The notes under the pieces: model-generated
Seen by the model: only the letters and a program-made list of their open reading frames with translations
Told to the model about the DNA's origin: nothing
Database searches by the model: none
Position numbers and translations under genes: made by a program
Shown here: one piece after another, positions 52,890 through 62,565 of the stretch
How the letters are laid out: the number at the start of each line of letters is the position of its first letter
Numbering within the stretch: the stretch's first letter is position 1
DNA from: Arenibacter sp. 6A1
GTDB lineage: Bacteria > Bacteroidota > Bacteroidia > Flavobacteriales > Flavobacteriaceae
Direction of reading: 5' to 3'
NCBI RefSeq assembly: GCF_012272855.1
Contig: NZ_JAAXCQ010000007.1
Coordinates: 204,350-268,349 of the forward strand
DNA length: 64,000 nucleotides

Positions 52890-55265
52890 CTAAATTTTAA
52901 TTCCATATTTACTTAGTTTTTTTATAGCTGAATCAACTATTTCCAAGCGATTTAAATCGATATTTTCTTTTCTTTTAATTTTTTGAATTACAGTTTTAAT
53001 TACGCTGATTTCTTTAAATGTAAGATTACCCGTTTGCTCACCCAAGGCAATTATTTGATTCCATTTAGCCGTTTCAATTAACAGAAGCCTATTATATATA
53101 GTGGATGGATCAATTATTATTTTTTCATCAACCTTACTTAAAGCGGACAACTCATCATTATTTATGTTTAATTTTTTTAATTTTTCAATGATTAGAATTC
53201 CATTTTTAATTTCACTGTCTGTAAAATTACCAGATCTCTTTATTTTACTTCTTATATTAGAAACTATATTATCTTCATATTTGGTCAAGATTTTTGTTCT
53301 AATGTTATAAGTGTAAAGCCCATCCCAAAATCTAATTCCTAGCTCAACAATTTTCTGTAATTCGTTATATCTTTTAGACTCAGCAACATTATCTATATTA
53401 TTATCATATCGTTTTTTTAATTCACTATCTGAAGAACAATATTTCTTAAGAATACCTAAATCAAATGGATGTTCTTTTTGGTCAACTAGTAAGGTCCAAG
53501 TTTTCTCAGCTTTAGCAGCTTCACTTATTAATAGCACGTTTAGAGAAGTAAAAAACTTATAAACATACACTAAACCGTTTTTTAGTTCGTGTTCCAACTC
53601 GGGATCAATACACTGATTTTCCCATATTTTACCTAAATTAATTTTGTTATTTGTTATTTTATGGAGCAGAGACAAAGTATAGGCCACGGTATGTGATTTA
53701 ATATTTGTGTCCCCAATTGGATTCTGATTTTTACGACCGAATAATTTATCCGTCGTTCTAAAAAGAATAGTATTTGCAACAACATCTTCCCATAGCACAC
53801 GAGTAGGTTTGTTTTTTTTATATTCCTTTTCAGCTTCCGCTAAGAAAACATTATAATTTTTCTGAGCCCCTTTGGAAACGTGATAAGGCATAAGCTTAAA
53901 AATATTCATTGCTTTCGCCACGTCTGCCTTAATTAATTTTTGATTGGTAGGGTATTTCAGTTTAAAAGCATCCTGTTTTCCTTTAGTAGGTTCTTTGTTT
54001 AAGGCTTCTCTATATTGTCCCTGAACTCTTTCAAAATACCAGATTGTCTGCTTACTTCTGTCATTTAAGTCAATAGCATAAGTAGTTCGAGATAATTCTT
54101 CTAACTTTTGCAAAAATGGATTATTGGATGTTAAATCAAGTTCCGATACCTTGTTTTGACTATTTGCATAACGTGAGATATAAGGCACCATCTCATTTTT
54201 TTTGTCTTCATCCTTTATAACTGTAAGCTTCATTTGCACGAAAACTTCAGATAAATCAGCCTTGAACTTTTTAAAAGTATGAAACAAGGATGCTGTAGTT
54301 TGACCTCCGTTTACTATCTGAAAATCCTTAACAGTGGTGATTACCTTTTGACCATTAATTAATTCCGTCTCAACATCAATTGCTGTTGAAGCTAATCCAT
54401 TATTATATGGAAGAAATAAATGTGGATCATTTTTAATTGTATCTCTAATACCTCTATTCACCTTTCCTGTTTGTTGAAGAAAAGCTCTTACGTTGCTTTC
54501 TAATAATCTCGTCCCATAATTCTTATAAAGAGTGGCTAGTGTCTGTCCAGAGATTATAGCCAAATAACATTCATATAATTCATTAGTTGAGGGCATTTCC
54601 AAGCAGGGAATAGTTACTCCAAGTGTTTCTTTAAAATTAATTTCTATAGGTTCTCGATTATATTTGGACTGCGACAATCTATGTAATCTTTCCAAATCCC
54701 AAATATGAACATTGATTTGAATATCTTCAAACCCTTTAATCTTTGTATTCTTTGGAGCGTCAAAAGGAATGTTTCCATTGGAAAGAATAAAAATATTAAC
54801 TCTTATAAATCCATTTTTATTATCCCTAATTAGACGTGCTAGCCCATAAGCCTCAGATGATTGTTCAATATCTTCCAAGTGACCTTTGAGAGATCCATTT
54901 AAAAATTTTGTAGACCATTTCAAAAGATTCTCAAAGTCTGCTGTATAAAGACGGTAAATCTCATTAATATCCTCATAGTGGGTAATGAACAAATCAACAC
55001 TTTCTAAACCTTCCTCCAAGGCATATCCGTTTATTTTAATTTCAATATTTTCGTTTTTATTCTCACGAAAATAAGGACAAAGTCGTATACCCTCAGTTTC
55101 ACCGGCTTCCCCAAGGAATTCCATTATATATTCTGTAAACTTATTCTCCTTTGATGCTCCATCATCATCAGAATATGCTAATGAATTAATTTCATGATAT
55201 AGTTCATTTGCGAATTGTTCCAGTTCAAAATCTGTATTTTTAGCCTTACTTATTGTTGCATTCAT
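52890..55265 (-). CDS. AIPR-family protein (abortive-infection type)
   Basis: The 791-residue protein has the AIPR-family core (named after abortive infection phage resistance proteins). The hallmarks are LFLPYNNGLASTAIDVE (about 283-297) and FQIVNGGQTTASLFHTF (about 316-330), followed by SRYANSQNKVSELDLTSNNPF. The remainder is helical and lysine-rich. It overlaps the PD-(D/E)XK gene by 4 nt. It probably acts as effector or sensor in a phage-defence operon with the four genes to its right. It is AT-rich compared with the upstream part of the window, a sign of transfer. Confidence 0.85.
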   Translation of the reverse strand: MNATISKAKNTDFELEQFANELYHEINSLAYSDDDGASKENKFTEYIMEFLGEAGETEGIRLCPYFRENKNENIEIKINGYALEEGLESVDLFITHYEDINEIYRLYTADFENLLKWSTKFLNGSLKGHLEDIEQSSEAYGLARLIRDNKNGFIRVNIFILSNGNIPFDAPKNTKIKGFEDIQINVHIWDLERLHRLSQSKYNREPIEINFKETLGVTIPCLEMPSTNELYECYLAIISGQTLATLYKNYGTRLLESNVRAFLQQTGKVNRGIRDTIKNDPHLFLPYNNGLASTAIDVETELINGQKVITTVKDFQIVNGGQTTASLFHTFKKFKADLSEVFVQMKLTVIKDEDKKNEMVPYISRYANSQNKVSELDLTSNNPFLQKLEELSRTTYAIDLNDRSKQTIWYFERVQGQYREALNKEPTKGKQDAFKLKYPTNQKLIKADVAKAMNIFKLMPYHVSKGAQKNYNVFLAEAEKEYKKNKPTRVLWEDVVANTILFRTTDKLFGRKNQNPIGDTNIKSHTVAYTLSLLHKITNNKINLGKIWENQCIDPELEHELKNGLVYVYKFFTSLNVLLISEAAKAEKTWTLLVDQKEHPFDLGILKKYCSSDSELKKRYDNNIDNVAESKRYNELQKIVELGIRFWDGLYTYNIRTKILTKYEDNIVSNIRSKIKRSGNFTDSEIKNGILIIEKLKKLNINNDELSALSKVDEKIIIDPSTIYNRLLLIETAKWNQIIALGEQTGNLTFKEISVIKTVIQKIKRKENIDLNRLEIVDSAIKKLSKYGIKI

Positions 55266-56248
55266 ATCATACTTTTAAATACTAAATCTGATTCTATTTC
55301 ATAATCTTTAAAAGCAGTTATATCTAACTGATATTGTACGTTATGAATAGCTAAGTTATTTATTACCTTACTAGTTAGGGCTGGAAAATCCTCAGTTATA
55401 TGATAATACTTTAAAGACCTTATCAAAAACCCCAAATCATCATAATGTAGTTCTTCTTTAGGTGGAATTCCAATTAGTTCAAGTTTGTACTCAAATAGTT
55501 GTAAAGAATCTGATCCATCATTGATCATATCTTTAATTTTCGTAATGAGCTTGTATAAGGTCTCCTTCCCTTTATTTACATCATCAACATGAACTATTGC
55601 CATGAACAATTTACTCCAAATACTACAATCTAATTGAAATTCATTGGCAATATTGATTGTAGGCTTAGAGGCTTTAGACGTTTTTAATTCTAATGCAATG
55701 TCTTCATAATTAAAATCTTGATTTGAACCATGAGGCCCGGTCCATGAAGATATACATTTTAAAGAATTAGATGATTTTTGAAGAATTAATTCAAGAAATT
55801 TCAACTCCCCATATAGACCCCTTTGTTTTTCATTTGGTAATAAATCTATTTTAATCTTAGAAAATAATTTACCCCAATAATTAACTTTTTTATTTATAAT
55901 TAATGGTAATTCTATATAATTATCTAATACCTCGATGTCTCCTATCAAGTCTTCTAGAAATAGAATAAACACATCTAAAAGCTCATGATCAGATAATATA
56001 ATAGTAATATTACGTTTGGAGTTTTGCCCAGGTAATAATCTAATTTCAACTCCGTGAAACCGTTTTAAATAATTTTTCTCAATCGATACATTATTGCCAA
56101 TTTCAATTTGAAACATTTTTGAATTTGAGGCTCGTATATATCCTATGGAACAAACTATATTATTATCCAAAATAAATTCCTCACTTATCGCTTGGTTTCC
56201 GGAATAATCCTTCTGTTTTCTCCAAATTTCTTTTAGGTTAATTTTCAT
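55262..56248 (-). CDS. PD-(D/E)XK-motif protein (DUF4420-like)
   Basis: I prefer the start at 56248 (MKINLKEIWRKQ), which overlaps the stop of the Z1 gene by 11 nt; the frame is open to 56287. The 328-residue product has the family pattern KQRGLYGELKFLELILQ and then SNQDFNYEDIALELKTSKAS. The Asp, then Glu-x-Lys (ELK) are the PD-(D/E)XK nuclease residues. It probably supplies nuclease activity, or a nuclease-fold scaffold, to the defence complex. Coupling by overlap to both neighbours is strong evidence that it works with them. Confidence 0.82.
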   Translation of the reverse strand: MKINLKEIWRKQKDYSGNQAISEEFILDNNIVCSIGYIRASNSKMFQIEIGNNVSIEKNYLKRFHGVEIRLLPGQNSKRNITIILSDHELLDVFILFLEDLIGDIEVLDNYIELPLIINKKVNYWGKLFSKIKIDLLPNEKQRGLYGELKFLELILQKSSNSLKCISSWTGPHGSNQDFNYEDIALELKTSKASKPTINIANEFQLDCSIWSKLFMAIVHVDDVNKGKETLYKLITKIKDMINDGSDSLQLFEYKLELIGIPPKEELHYDDLGFLIRSLKYYHITEDFPALTSKVINNLAIHNVQYQLDITAFKDYEIESDLVFKSMI

Positions 56249-58976
56249 CATCAGAAGGATCATCGCTTTCTTGAGGTGACTCCTCAAATTCAGGTTTTAT
56301 AGGTCGTGCCGCATATTCATATTTTTGTTCAGAATCTATAATAGGGAACATTAATCCAAATCCAATAATAGGTGCATCTGACTCCTCATTTTTAAACCCT
56401 TCTGGATCTATTGGAATGATTATTAACAATGGTTTCCCTGACTTTTTTCTTAAATCTTTTATTTCATTCTCAGTTTTCGGTTCCTCCTTAAATTCTAAGT
56501 CAATCAATTTATGTTCTTTGAAAAGGATGGCGTTTTTCCCACCACCAACGATTAATTCAAGAGTTTGATCTTTTAACTTTCTTTTGGACAAACCACCAAT
56601 TTCTTTCCCGGTTTTCCATTCAAATTCTAGTAAATTATTTGCTTTAGTATTTAATGATATGGCAACAGACCATTGATTTAAAATCCCATTTTCATTTTGT
56701 TTTTCTATATAGGATTTTATTATATCAAGTCGATGATAGTCATTCCTATATGTCGACAGAAAATCTAGCACAATCGAAGAGTTGACATCCTTCCATAATA
56801 TTGAACTTAATGAATTACTTAAGTTTTTCTTTAATTCCGGAGTATTTAGTCTTGATATGAAATATTTAAAATCCATATAATTGGCCTCAATATCTCTTTT
56901 TTTGAAACTATAAGTTTGAATTAATTTTCCCGAAAATCCTACTTCGATTTTTTCATGCTCTCTCATTTTCGTTAAAGAGGTAATCATTAACATTCCAGGA
57001 TGAGTTCTAACTTTTAACTGATAGTCAATTGGTTGCTTATTATTTGCTGCCATTTCATCAAAATCATTTCTCATTTCCTCTGTAGCCATGGTTACATGTC
57101 TGTACCAATTAACTAATTGTTCAGTTGTGTATAGCCTGCATAAATCTACATAACCAGGTCTATAACCAAACCATCTTCCCATTTGCATTAAAGAATCATA
57201 CATACGAGTGGTTCTTAAATAATAGCTAACGGAAAGTCCTTCTAATGTTATCCCTCTCGCTAATTTATTACCCCCAACAGCAATCACTGAAAATCCATTT
57301 TCATATTTAGTGTAATCAATCTCTTCAATATTATGATATTCAAGTGAACTTGTTTTCTTAAGACCATGTACAGATCTTACTTCGATTTTTGAAACCGCTG
57401 CTTTTAACTCACCTTTTACCGCTTCCCAAGTATGTACCTTAATTTTTGGATCGTTATATGAGATATTTTCCTTCACCTCTTGAGTCGTGGATACAAAATC
57501 ATTTTCATATAAATCTTCAAGTTCTTCAATTAAGGTTCCCTGACCAGATTTAATTTGATTTTTATAATCTCGCAGTAATTCATTTATTAACCATGCTACT
57601 CGATCTATCCATAAAACCCTTAAAGCTACATGAACCAACATTGAAGAATGTTTTTTATCCTGCCCCCTTAGCCGTCTAATAGTACAAGTTAATATAAAAG
57701 CCTTGGTAGCCTCCTTAAGGGTTTTTGGAATATCATCAGGTAAATTTTCATTATTATCTTTATTGATCTTTTTTGGAATCCAAGGTTCTTGATCCTCAAC
57801 GAATCTTATAATATCTAAAGCTTCTTGGGATTCCCCAGTATTTTCGTTTTCAAAACCAAAAACTTGGGCAGCACCGATATAATTTGAAGGAGGAGGTAGG
57901 TTCACAATGAAGTCTCGAGGAAATAAATCCTCCCCTACTTTTAACTTTACATCTTTAACCATAGTTTCAAGATCCTCGCTCCATGATGCAGGAATGTATA
58001 AGTTTGCATAAGGTGTAGCTGTATACCCTATAAATGTGTTCTGACTAAAAAGATTTAACAATGTCCTTATTAATCTATTGATTGTCCGAACATCTAATTC
58101 AGAGCCTGAGTTTACGGATGCATTGTCTGCTTCATCATCAATTACTAAAAGAGGAGTATTTAATATTTTCCTGCTTCCATCAACCTCATGTGCAAACTGG
58201 TTCAACCAAAGTATTAGATTCTCTAGAATACTTTTATTCTTTTTTATCACTAAAACTGTTGGGCTCTTTCCTTCTATAGGCACATTAATTCTTGTAGCAA
58301 CAGACCTATTAAAATCGCCCTTATCATCTGAGGAAGTATATGAATAAATTTCAGTTTCTGAAGCGTATTTACCTACTCCGATTTTTACATTCTTCTGACG
58401 TTGAATAAAATCAGCACTATTCCTTCCTATATAGCCTTCATCAATTCGGATTTGTGTTTGGGATCGTAAAGAATTATGAATACCCGCTATAACCACAATT
58501 AGTTTATACCCTGAGTCCGTGGCTTTATTGATTAAACCTGTATAATTTGCAGTTTTCCCTGATTGAACATTCCCAACTACCATTCCTCTTCTATCCCAAC
58601 TACCTATCGTTTTTGGATTAACACATTTATCCAAAATCTTATCTGTGCGATCATCTAAACTATCTATTGGGAAAGAGCCATCCTTTGCCTTGATGTGTAA
58701 TTTATACCTATCCCATAATTGCCAATTTATCGTAGACTTCAAATCACTAAGCCACGGCCTTACTTCCTTCTCAACCAGCTCTGTCATTTTATGTGAATAA
58801 ATATCCAAGTCTGCTTCTAATTGAGCAATTAGGTCTTCCTTATTGACTCCTTCAAAATCAGGCATTAAAAATACATTCCCTATTTCCTTTTCAAGGATTT
58901 GACTGTTTAATTCTGATTTTTCGTATCGACCTAACAATACATGGGCTATGTTCCGAGCATTTTGAAATTGATCCAT
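56238..58976 (-). CDS. Z1-domain ATPase (SF2-like)
   Basis: The 912-residue protein has an SF2-helicase-like ATPase core: Walker A GNVQSGKTANY (about 134-144), Walker B LLVIDDEADNAS (about 278-289), TPYANLYIP, and the Z1 signature VGGNKLARGITLEGLSVSYYLR with QMGRWFGYRPGY as the arginine-finger region (about 594-605). Z1 proteins accompany GHKL ATPases and DNA methyltransferases in defence loci, and the domain is in the Z1 family (PF10593). It directly follows the GHKL gene (1 nt between stop and start). The likely role is ATP-driven movement or remodelling on DNA. Confidence 0.88.
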   Translation of the reverse strand: MDQFQNARNIAHVLLGRYEKSELNSQILEKEIGNVFLMPDFEGVNKEDLIAQLEADLDIYSHKMTELVEKEVRPWLSDLKSTINWQLWDRYKLHIKAKDGSFPIDSLDDRTDKILDKCVNPKTIGSWDRRGMVVGNVQSGKTANYTGLINKATDSGYKLIVVIAGIHNSLRSQTQIRIDEGYIGRNSADFIQRQKNVKIGVGKYASETEIYSYTSSDDKGDFNRSVATRINVPIEGKSPTVLVIKKNKSILENLILWLNQFAHEVDGSRKILNTPLLVIDDEADNASVNSGSELDVRTINRLIRTLLNLFSQNTFIGYTATPYANLYIPASWSEDLETMVKDVKLKVGEDLFPRDFIVNLPPPSNYIGAAQVFGFENENTGESQEALDIIRFVEDQEPWIPKKINKDNNENLPDDIPKTLKEATKAFILTCTIRRLRGQDKKHSSMLVHVALRVLWIDRVAWLINELLRDYKNQIKSGQGTLIEELEDLYENDFVSTTQEVKENISYNDPKIKVHTWEAVKGELKAAVSKIEVRSVHGLKKTSSLEYHNIEEIDYTKYENGFSVIAVGGNKLARGITLEGLSVSYYLRTTRMYDSLMQMGRWFGYRPGYVDLCRLYTTEQLVNWYRHVTMATEEMRNDFDEMAANNKQPIDYQLKVRTHPGMLMITSLTKMREHEKIEVGFSGKLIQTYSFKKRDIEANYMDFKYFISRLNTPELKKNLSNSLSSILWKDVNSSIVLDFLSTYRNDYHRLDIIKSYIEKQNENGILNQWSVAISLNTKANNLLEFEWKTGKEIGGLSKRKLKDQTLELIVGGGKNAILFKEHKLIDLEFKEEPKTENEIKDLRKKSGKPLLIIIPIDPEGFKNEESDAPIIGFGLMFPIIDSEQKYEYAARPIKPEFEESPQESDDPSDDEN

Positions 58977-60461
58977 TTAATTTAAATATTGAAGAAGTTC
59001 TGGGTATTGATTAAAAGGTTCAATGTTAAAAATCTGTTTGGCGGCTGTTTCTTTAGTGAGCCCTTGAGACCGAAGGGAAGAGTGCATTTTTCTTGCTACT
59101 TCAATCATCCCATTATCCAATTCAAACTTTGACTCTCTAAGTTCATGGCTTTGAGGATCTTCACTATGAAATTGTATTATAGACTCCACAGGCGTAGTGT
59201 CTCCTATTAACTTAAGAAGACTTTTTATATCTCTTTTTGAGATATTTTCCTTTTCCAACAATCGTTTTATAATTGGATGCTCCTCATTTATATAATAATG
59301 TCTTGCATCATCCCTAGTTTTTCTTGCTTTCCATACGGATTGAAAATCAAAACTCTTAATAGTATCATCAAGAATTATTTGATTGCCCCTAAAGCGATGA
59401 ATCGAACCTGCCGCTTGCCTAGTTAATTTCCCAAGCCTAACAAGATCCTTTCTTACAGAAAAAGAGGGTGTTGCAGTTGCTTTTTTAATATCTATCTTCC
59501 AATCATGGTCCAATTTATTTGGGATATCAATCAATATCCTTGCATTTTTAAAATGCTCATTTTTGGAGAATAAACCCAACCAATCACCATGAAGCAACAA
59601 ACGGTTTTGCCTGTAGATATAAAACCCTTGAAGTTGATACCAATCCTCTGTTTTAGCAACCTTTCTTTCTTCAGACGTTAATTTTGAGATATGTGGCAAA
59701 ACATAACATTTAATATTTACGTTTCCTTGATCTATGGATTCTTTAGCAATTAATTGACCACCCTCCGATTGTTTCATGAAAGGATCCCATGGAGATAATA
59801 CATTTCCATTAAGATAAACAGTGATTTTCCTTTTTTCCATGTACCGATGAAACACAAGACATAGATGTGCTTCAACTAATTCGAATTCTTCTAGGAAGAC
59901 CTTTCTTGCCGCCTCATTCTTCACATTAGAATTACCTACCAACCTATCCAGTTTTTCCCAAATTACTGTAGTTCCAGAATTCAAGTTTTCTAATTCTTTT
60001 TTGAAAACATCATCAGATAAATATTCCAATAAATTCCATTTTCCCGTTTTATTAACATAATCTAAATCCCAACATCTATTAATTAGGTTAAAACCTTTCT
60101 TTTTTGAAATTACCGTAAGACTCTTACACTGTGAAAATGATGATGTTTTTAATCCTAACCCAAACCTTCCTAAATCAGAATCTTCACGACTTTCATTTGG
60201 GTCTTTACTTCCAGGAGTCATAGCATCAATCAGCTCTACTTGATCCATGCCTACTCCATCATCTGTTATTTTCACCCAAGAATTTGCTCCATCCCAATTA
60301 TATTCTATCCAAATATTTTTGGCCTCAGCCGATATACTATTATCGATAATATCCGCAATAGCCGTCCTTAGGTTATAGCCAAAAGCTCTAAAAGTATTAA
60401 TCAAGGCTCCAGCTTTAGGTGGTGTTTCTTGAAATGGAATGTTATCGAATTGTTCTAACAT
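58977..60461 (-). CDS. GHKL (Hsp90/MutL-like) ATPase
   Basis: The 494-residue protein has the Bergerat ATP-binding fold: ADIIDNSISA (N-box, about 36-45), KITDDGVGM (G1, about 64-72) and DLGRFGLGLKTSSFSQC (G2, about 97-113), plus the TVIWEKLD segment. No HSP90 middle domain of standard form is visible, so it is closer to the MutL/Hsp90-like stand-alone ATPases of defence loci. Gene order places it first in the four-gene operon. It would form the ATP-gated clamp or sensor with the Z1 partner. Confidence 0.88.
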   Translation of the reverse strand: MLEQFDNIPFQETPPKAGALINTFRAFGYNLRTAIADIIDNSISAEAKNIWIEYNWDGANSWVKITDDGVGMDQVELIDAMTPGSKDPNESREDSDLGRFGLGLKTSSFSQCKSLTVISKKKGFNLINRCWDLDYVNKTGKWNLLEYLSDDVFKKELENLNSGTTVIWEKLDRLVGNSNVKNEAARKVFLEEFELVEAHLCLVFHRYMEKRKITVYLNGNVLSPWDPFMKQSEGGQLIAKESIDQGNVNIKCYVLPHISKLTSEERKVAKTEDWYQLQGFYIYRQNRLLLHGDWLGLFSKNEHFKNARILIDIPNKLDHDWKIDIKKATATPSFSVRKDLVRLGKLTRQAAGSIHRFRGNQIILDDTIKSFDFQSVWKARKTRDDARHYYINEEHPIIKRLLEKENISKRDIKSLLKLIGDTTPVESIIQFHSEDPQSHELRESKFELDNGMIEVARKMHSSLRSQGLTKETAAKQIFNIEPFNQYPELLQYLN

Positions 60462-60963
60462 ATAATTCTTTCTTTTTTAATTCTAGCTTATTACAAGTAT
60501 TGAAGCCTTTCTGTTCTATTAAATATTTAGACAAAAACCTTTTATATCCCGTCTAAAAACTCATAAAAAGAGTCGATAATTGTCTCTTTTTTACTTTTTA
60601 TAAATAATTGCTTAAATTACATAAAATAGTTTTATTTACTTACTAATAAACAAGAATTAGTTGACTATAAAAATTTTAATCACCGTCAATTTGGATTAAA
60701 GCAAAAAATGAACAGTACTTTAATTGCGTTACTTTCTGGGATGGATATAAAAGTTAAACAATTTAAAAAACTAATAACTTTTACTATAAGATGATTAGCA
60801 TTCAAAATACTTTAACAAAAATTACCTTTAAAAAAAACTCCACCCAATTATTAAATTGGGTGGAGTTTTTATAAAAAATTAAATTTATAATATATTACTC
60901 TTTGGTTTTAAAAATCACCATTTTCGAAATCTTATAACCTGAAATTTTAATCATAAAGCCATT
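60462..60963. other. Intergenic region between the methyltransferase and the defence operon
   Basis: It is very AT-rich. It holds a strong terminator at 60834-60869 and the promoter region of the GHKL gene. A short plus-strand frame at 60708-60794 is not supported. No other gene is seen. Confidence 0.6.
60834..60869 (-). terminator. Strong hairpin terminator after the methyltransferase gene
   Basis: The 16-bp stem aaaactccacccaatt / aattgggtggagtttt has a 4-nt loop and T-rich sequence after it on the minus strand. It would stop methyltransferase transcription before the GHKL gene. Confidence 0.9.
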
Positions 60964-62565
60964 CTAAGCCTCCACTTTTTTTAAAATCTTTTCGACAATT
61001 TCTGCTATTTGAAATGCCAAATACGGGGGTACCGCATTCCCAACCTGATGATACTGAGCAGTTCTAGAACCTCTAAACAAATAATTATCGGGAAATGTTT
61101 GTATTCTGGCAGCCTCTCTAACAGTTAAGCTTCTACATTGTCCAGGATCATAATGAATAAAATAATGGCCATCTTTTGAAATATGACTGGTTACAGTTGT
61201 AGCTGCCCCGTAAGGCATTTGAACTCTAAATCGATCGGCAAACTTTCCACTTTTTGCACTCTCATGATCTGGTAGTAATCCATCGCTATATTCTTCAAAA
61301 TCTTTAAGCCTAGGGAAACGTTTATACTTCTTCGCATATATGCTTGCAAATAGGTACCTCTTTATGTCTTCAACTAAATGTGAGCGAGATTGGTGATTAC
61401 ATATTCCACCAATATTATCATCTAAATACCAATCTTTTAATGGATTGTTAATAGAAGGTGTATTGCAGAGCACAAATTCCCCACCAAGTCCCAATGAACA
61501 AGAAGCTTCTTTTTTAGGATTGTCATTAGAATTAAACACACCCCATGACATTATTTCATCGTTAAAAGACTTTATTGTTTTAGACCAATTCTCTTGGTTA
61601 TCCACTTCTTTTTTATAGATTCTTTTTTTCTTACCATTTATTTTTTCGGTAGAAATTATTGATCTTCCTAATCCACTTCTTAGTTTTGGCAAGTCTCCAA
61701 TAACATCCTTTAAATCTAATTCTTTATCTCTACTATTTAAAATACTCGGAGTAACCTTAATATCCTCTCTAATCCCTAATAAAATCACTCTATGTCGTTT
61801 TTGAGGAACATTAAATTTTTCAGAATGTATCAAAAAATCCTTATCGAATTTATAAATAGGATTTCCTTCTTCATTAAAACCTTCGGGTTTGGTTGATAAG
61901 GAATAAACTCGATACTTGGCACTTTTGCTTGCCTTAAATATGGAAGAAGGATTCTGGAGGTCTCCTAGGATCCAATCAAATACTTTATCCCCATTTACCT
62001 TTGCTGATAAAAGCCCCTTTACGTTCTCCATTACAAAAACAGAAGGTTGGTGTTCGGCTATTATTCGCAGGTATTCTTTATATAAGTAAACTCGATGGTC
62101 CCCGCTATCTATTCCTCCAACTCTAGATCTTCCCGCCATGGAATAAGCCTGACAAGGAGGACCACCTATTAAAAGCCATTCTGTATTCCCATTTAATGCC
62201 TCTTTTATTCTTTGGTCTACTTTAGAGGAGGGAAACTCTTCACTGCCTAGTGTAGCTTTCCAAGCTTCCTCTTTGGCTAGTTGCCCTTGGTATGGGTACT
62301 TGCAAAATAACTTTTCTATAAGCTTTTCTCTTTCAACTAAATTTGTTTCCCTAAGAACATTATAATATTCTTCAGGTACATTCTCTTTATTGAATTTTCT
62401 AAAAAAACTTCTTAATTCTAGCGTTTTTTGAGCATTTTCATCTTTTTCTATTGACAACTTAATATCAAATACCCTTTGTCCTTGGTCATATATTGAAGAA
62501 AAACCTTCCCCTAACCCTCCAGGTCCTGCAAAAAGATCAATTATTGGTATTTTTTTATTTTCCAT
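60964..62565 (-). CDS. C5-cytosine DNA methyltransferase
   Basis: I prefer the start at 62565 (MENKKIPIIDLFAGPGGLGEGF), giving 533 residues; the frame is open to 62637. The ten-motif C5 methyltransferase pattern is seen: motif I DLFAGPGGLGEGF, motif IV GGPPCQAYS with catalytic Cys, motif VI MENVKGL, motif VIII RVILLGIR, motif X SLTVREAARIQTFPDNY, then QVGNAVPP. The target-recognition region lies between motif VIII and motif X and is long. It would protect the host DNA while the neighbouring ATPase/nuclease operon recognises unmodified DNA. The specificity cannot be read from the sequence. Confidence 0.93.
   Translation of the reverse strand: MENKKIPIIDLFAGPGGLGEGFSSIYDQGQRVFDIKLSIEKDENAQKTLELRSFFRKFNKENVPEEYYNVLRETNLVEREKLIEKLFCKYPYQGQLAKEEAWKATLGSEEFPSSKVDQRIKEALNGNTEWLLIGGPPCQAYSMAGRSRVGGIDSGDHRVYLYKEYLRIIAEHQPSVFVMENVKGLLSAKVNGDKVFDWILGDLQNPSSIFKASKSAKYRVYSLSTKPEGFNEEGNPIYKFDKDFLIHSEKFNVPQKRHRVILLGIREDIKVTPSILNSRDKELDLKDVIGDLPKLRSGLGRSIISTEKINGKKKRIYKKEVDNQENWSKTIKSFNDEIMSWGVFNSNDNPKKEASCSLGLGGEFVLCNTPSINNPLKDWYLDDNIGGICNHQSRSHLVEDIKRYLFASIYAKKYKRFPRLKDFEEYSDGLLPDHESAKSGKFADRFRVQMPYGAATTVTSHISKDGHYFIHYDPGQCRSLTVREAARIQTFPDNYLFRGSRTAQYHQVGNAVPPYLAFQIAEIVEKILKKVEA

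Noticed and set aside
60708..60794. 28-aa plus-strand frame in the defence gap
   Set aside because: Too short, no motif, AT-rich DNA makes such frames common.
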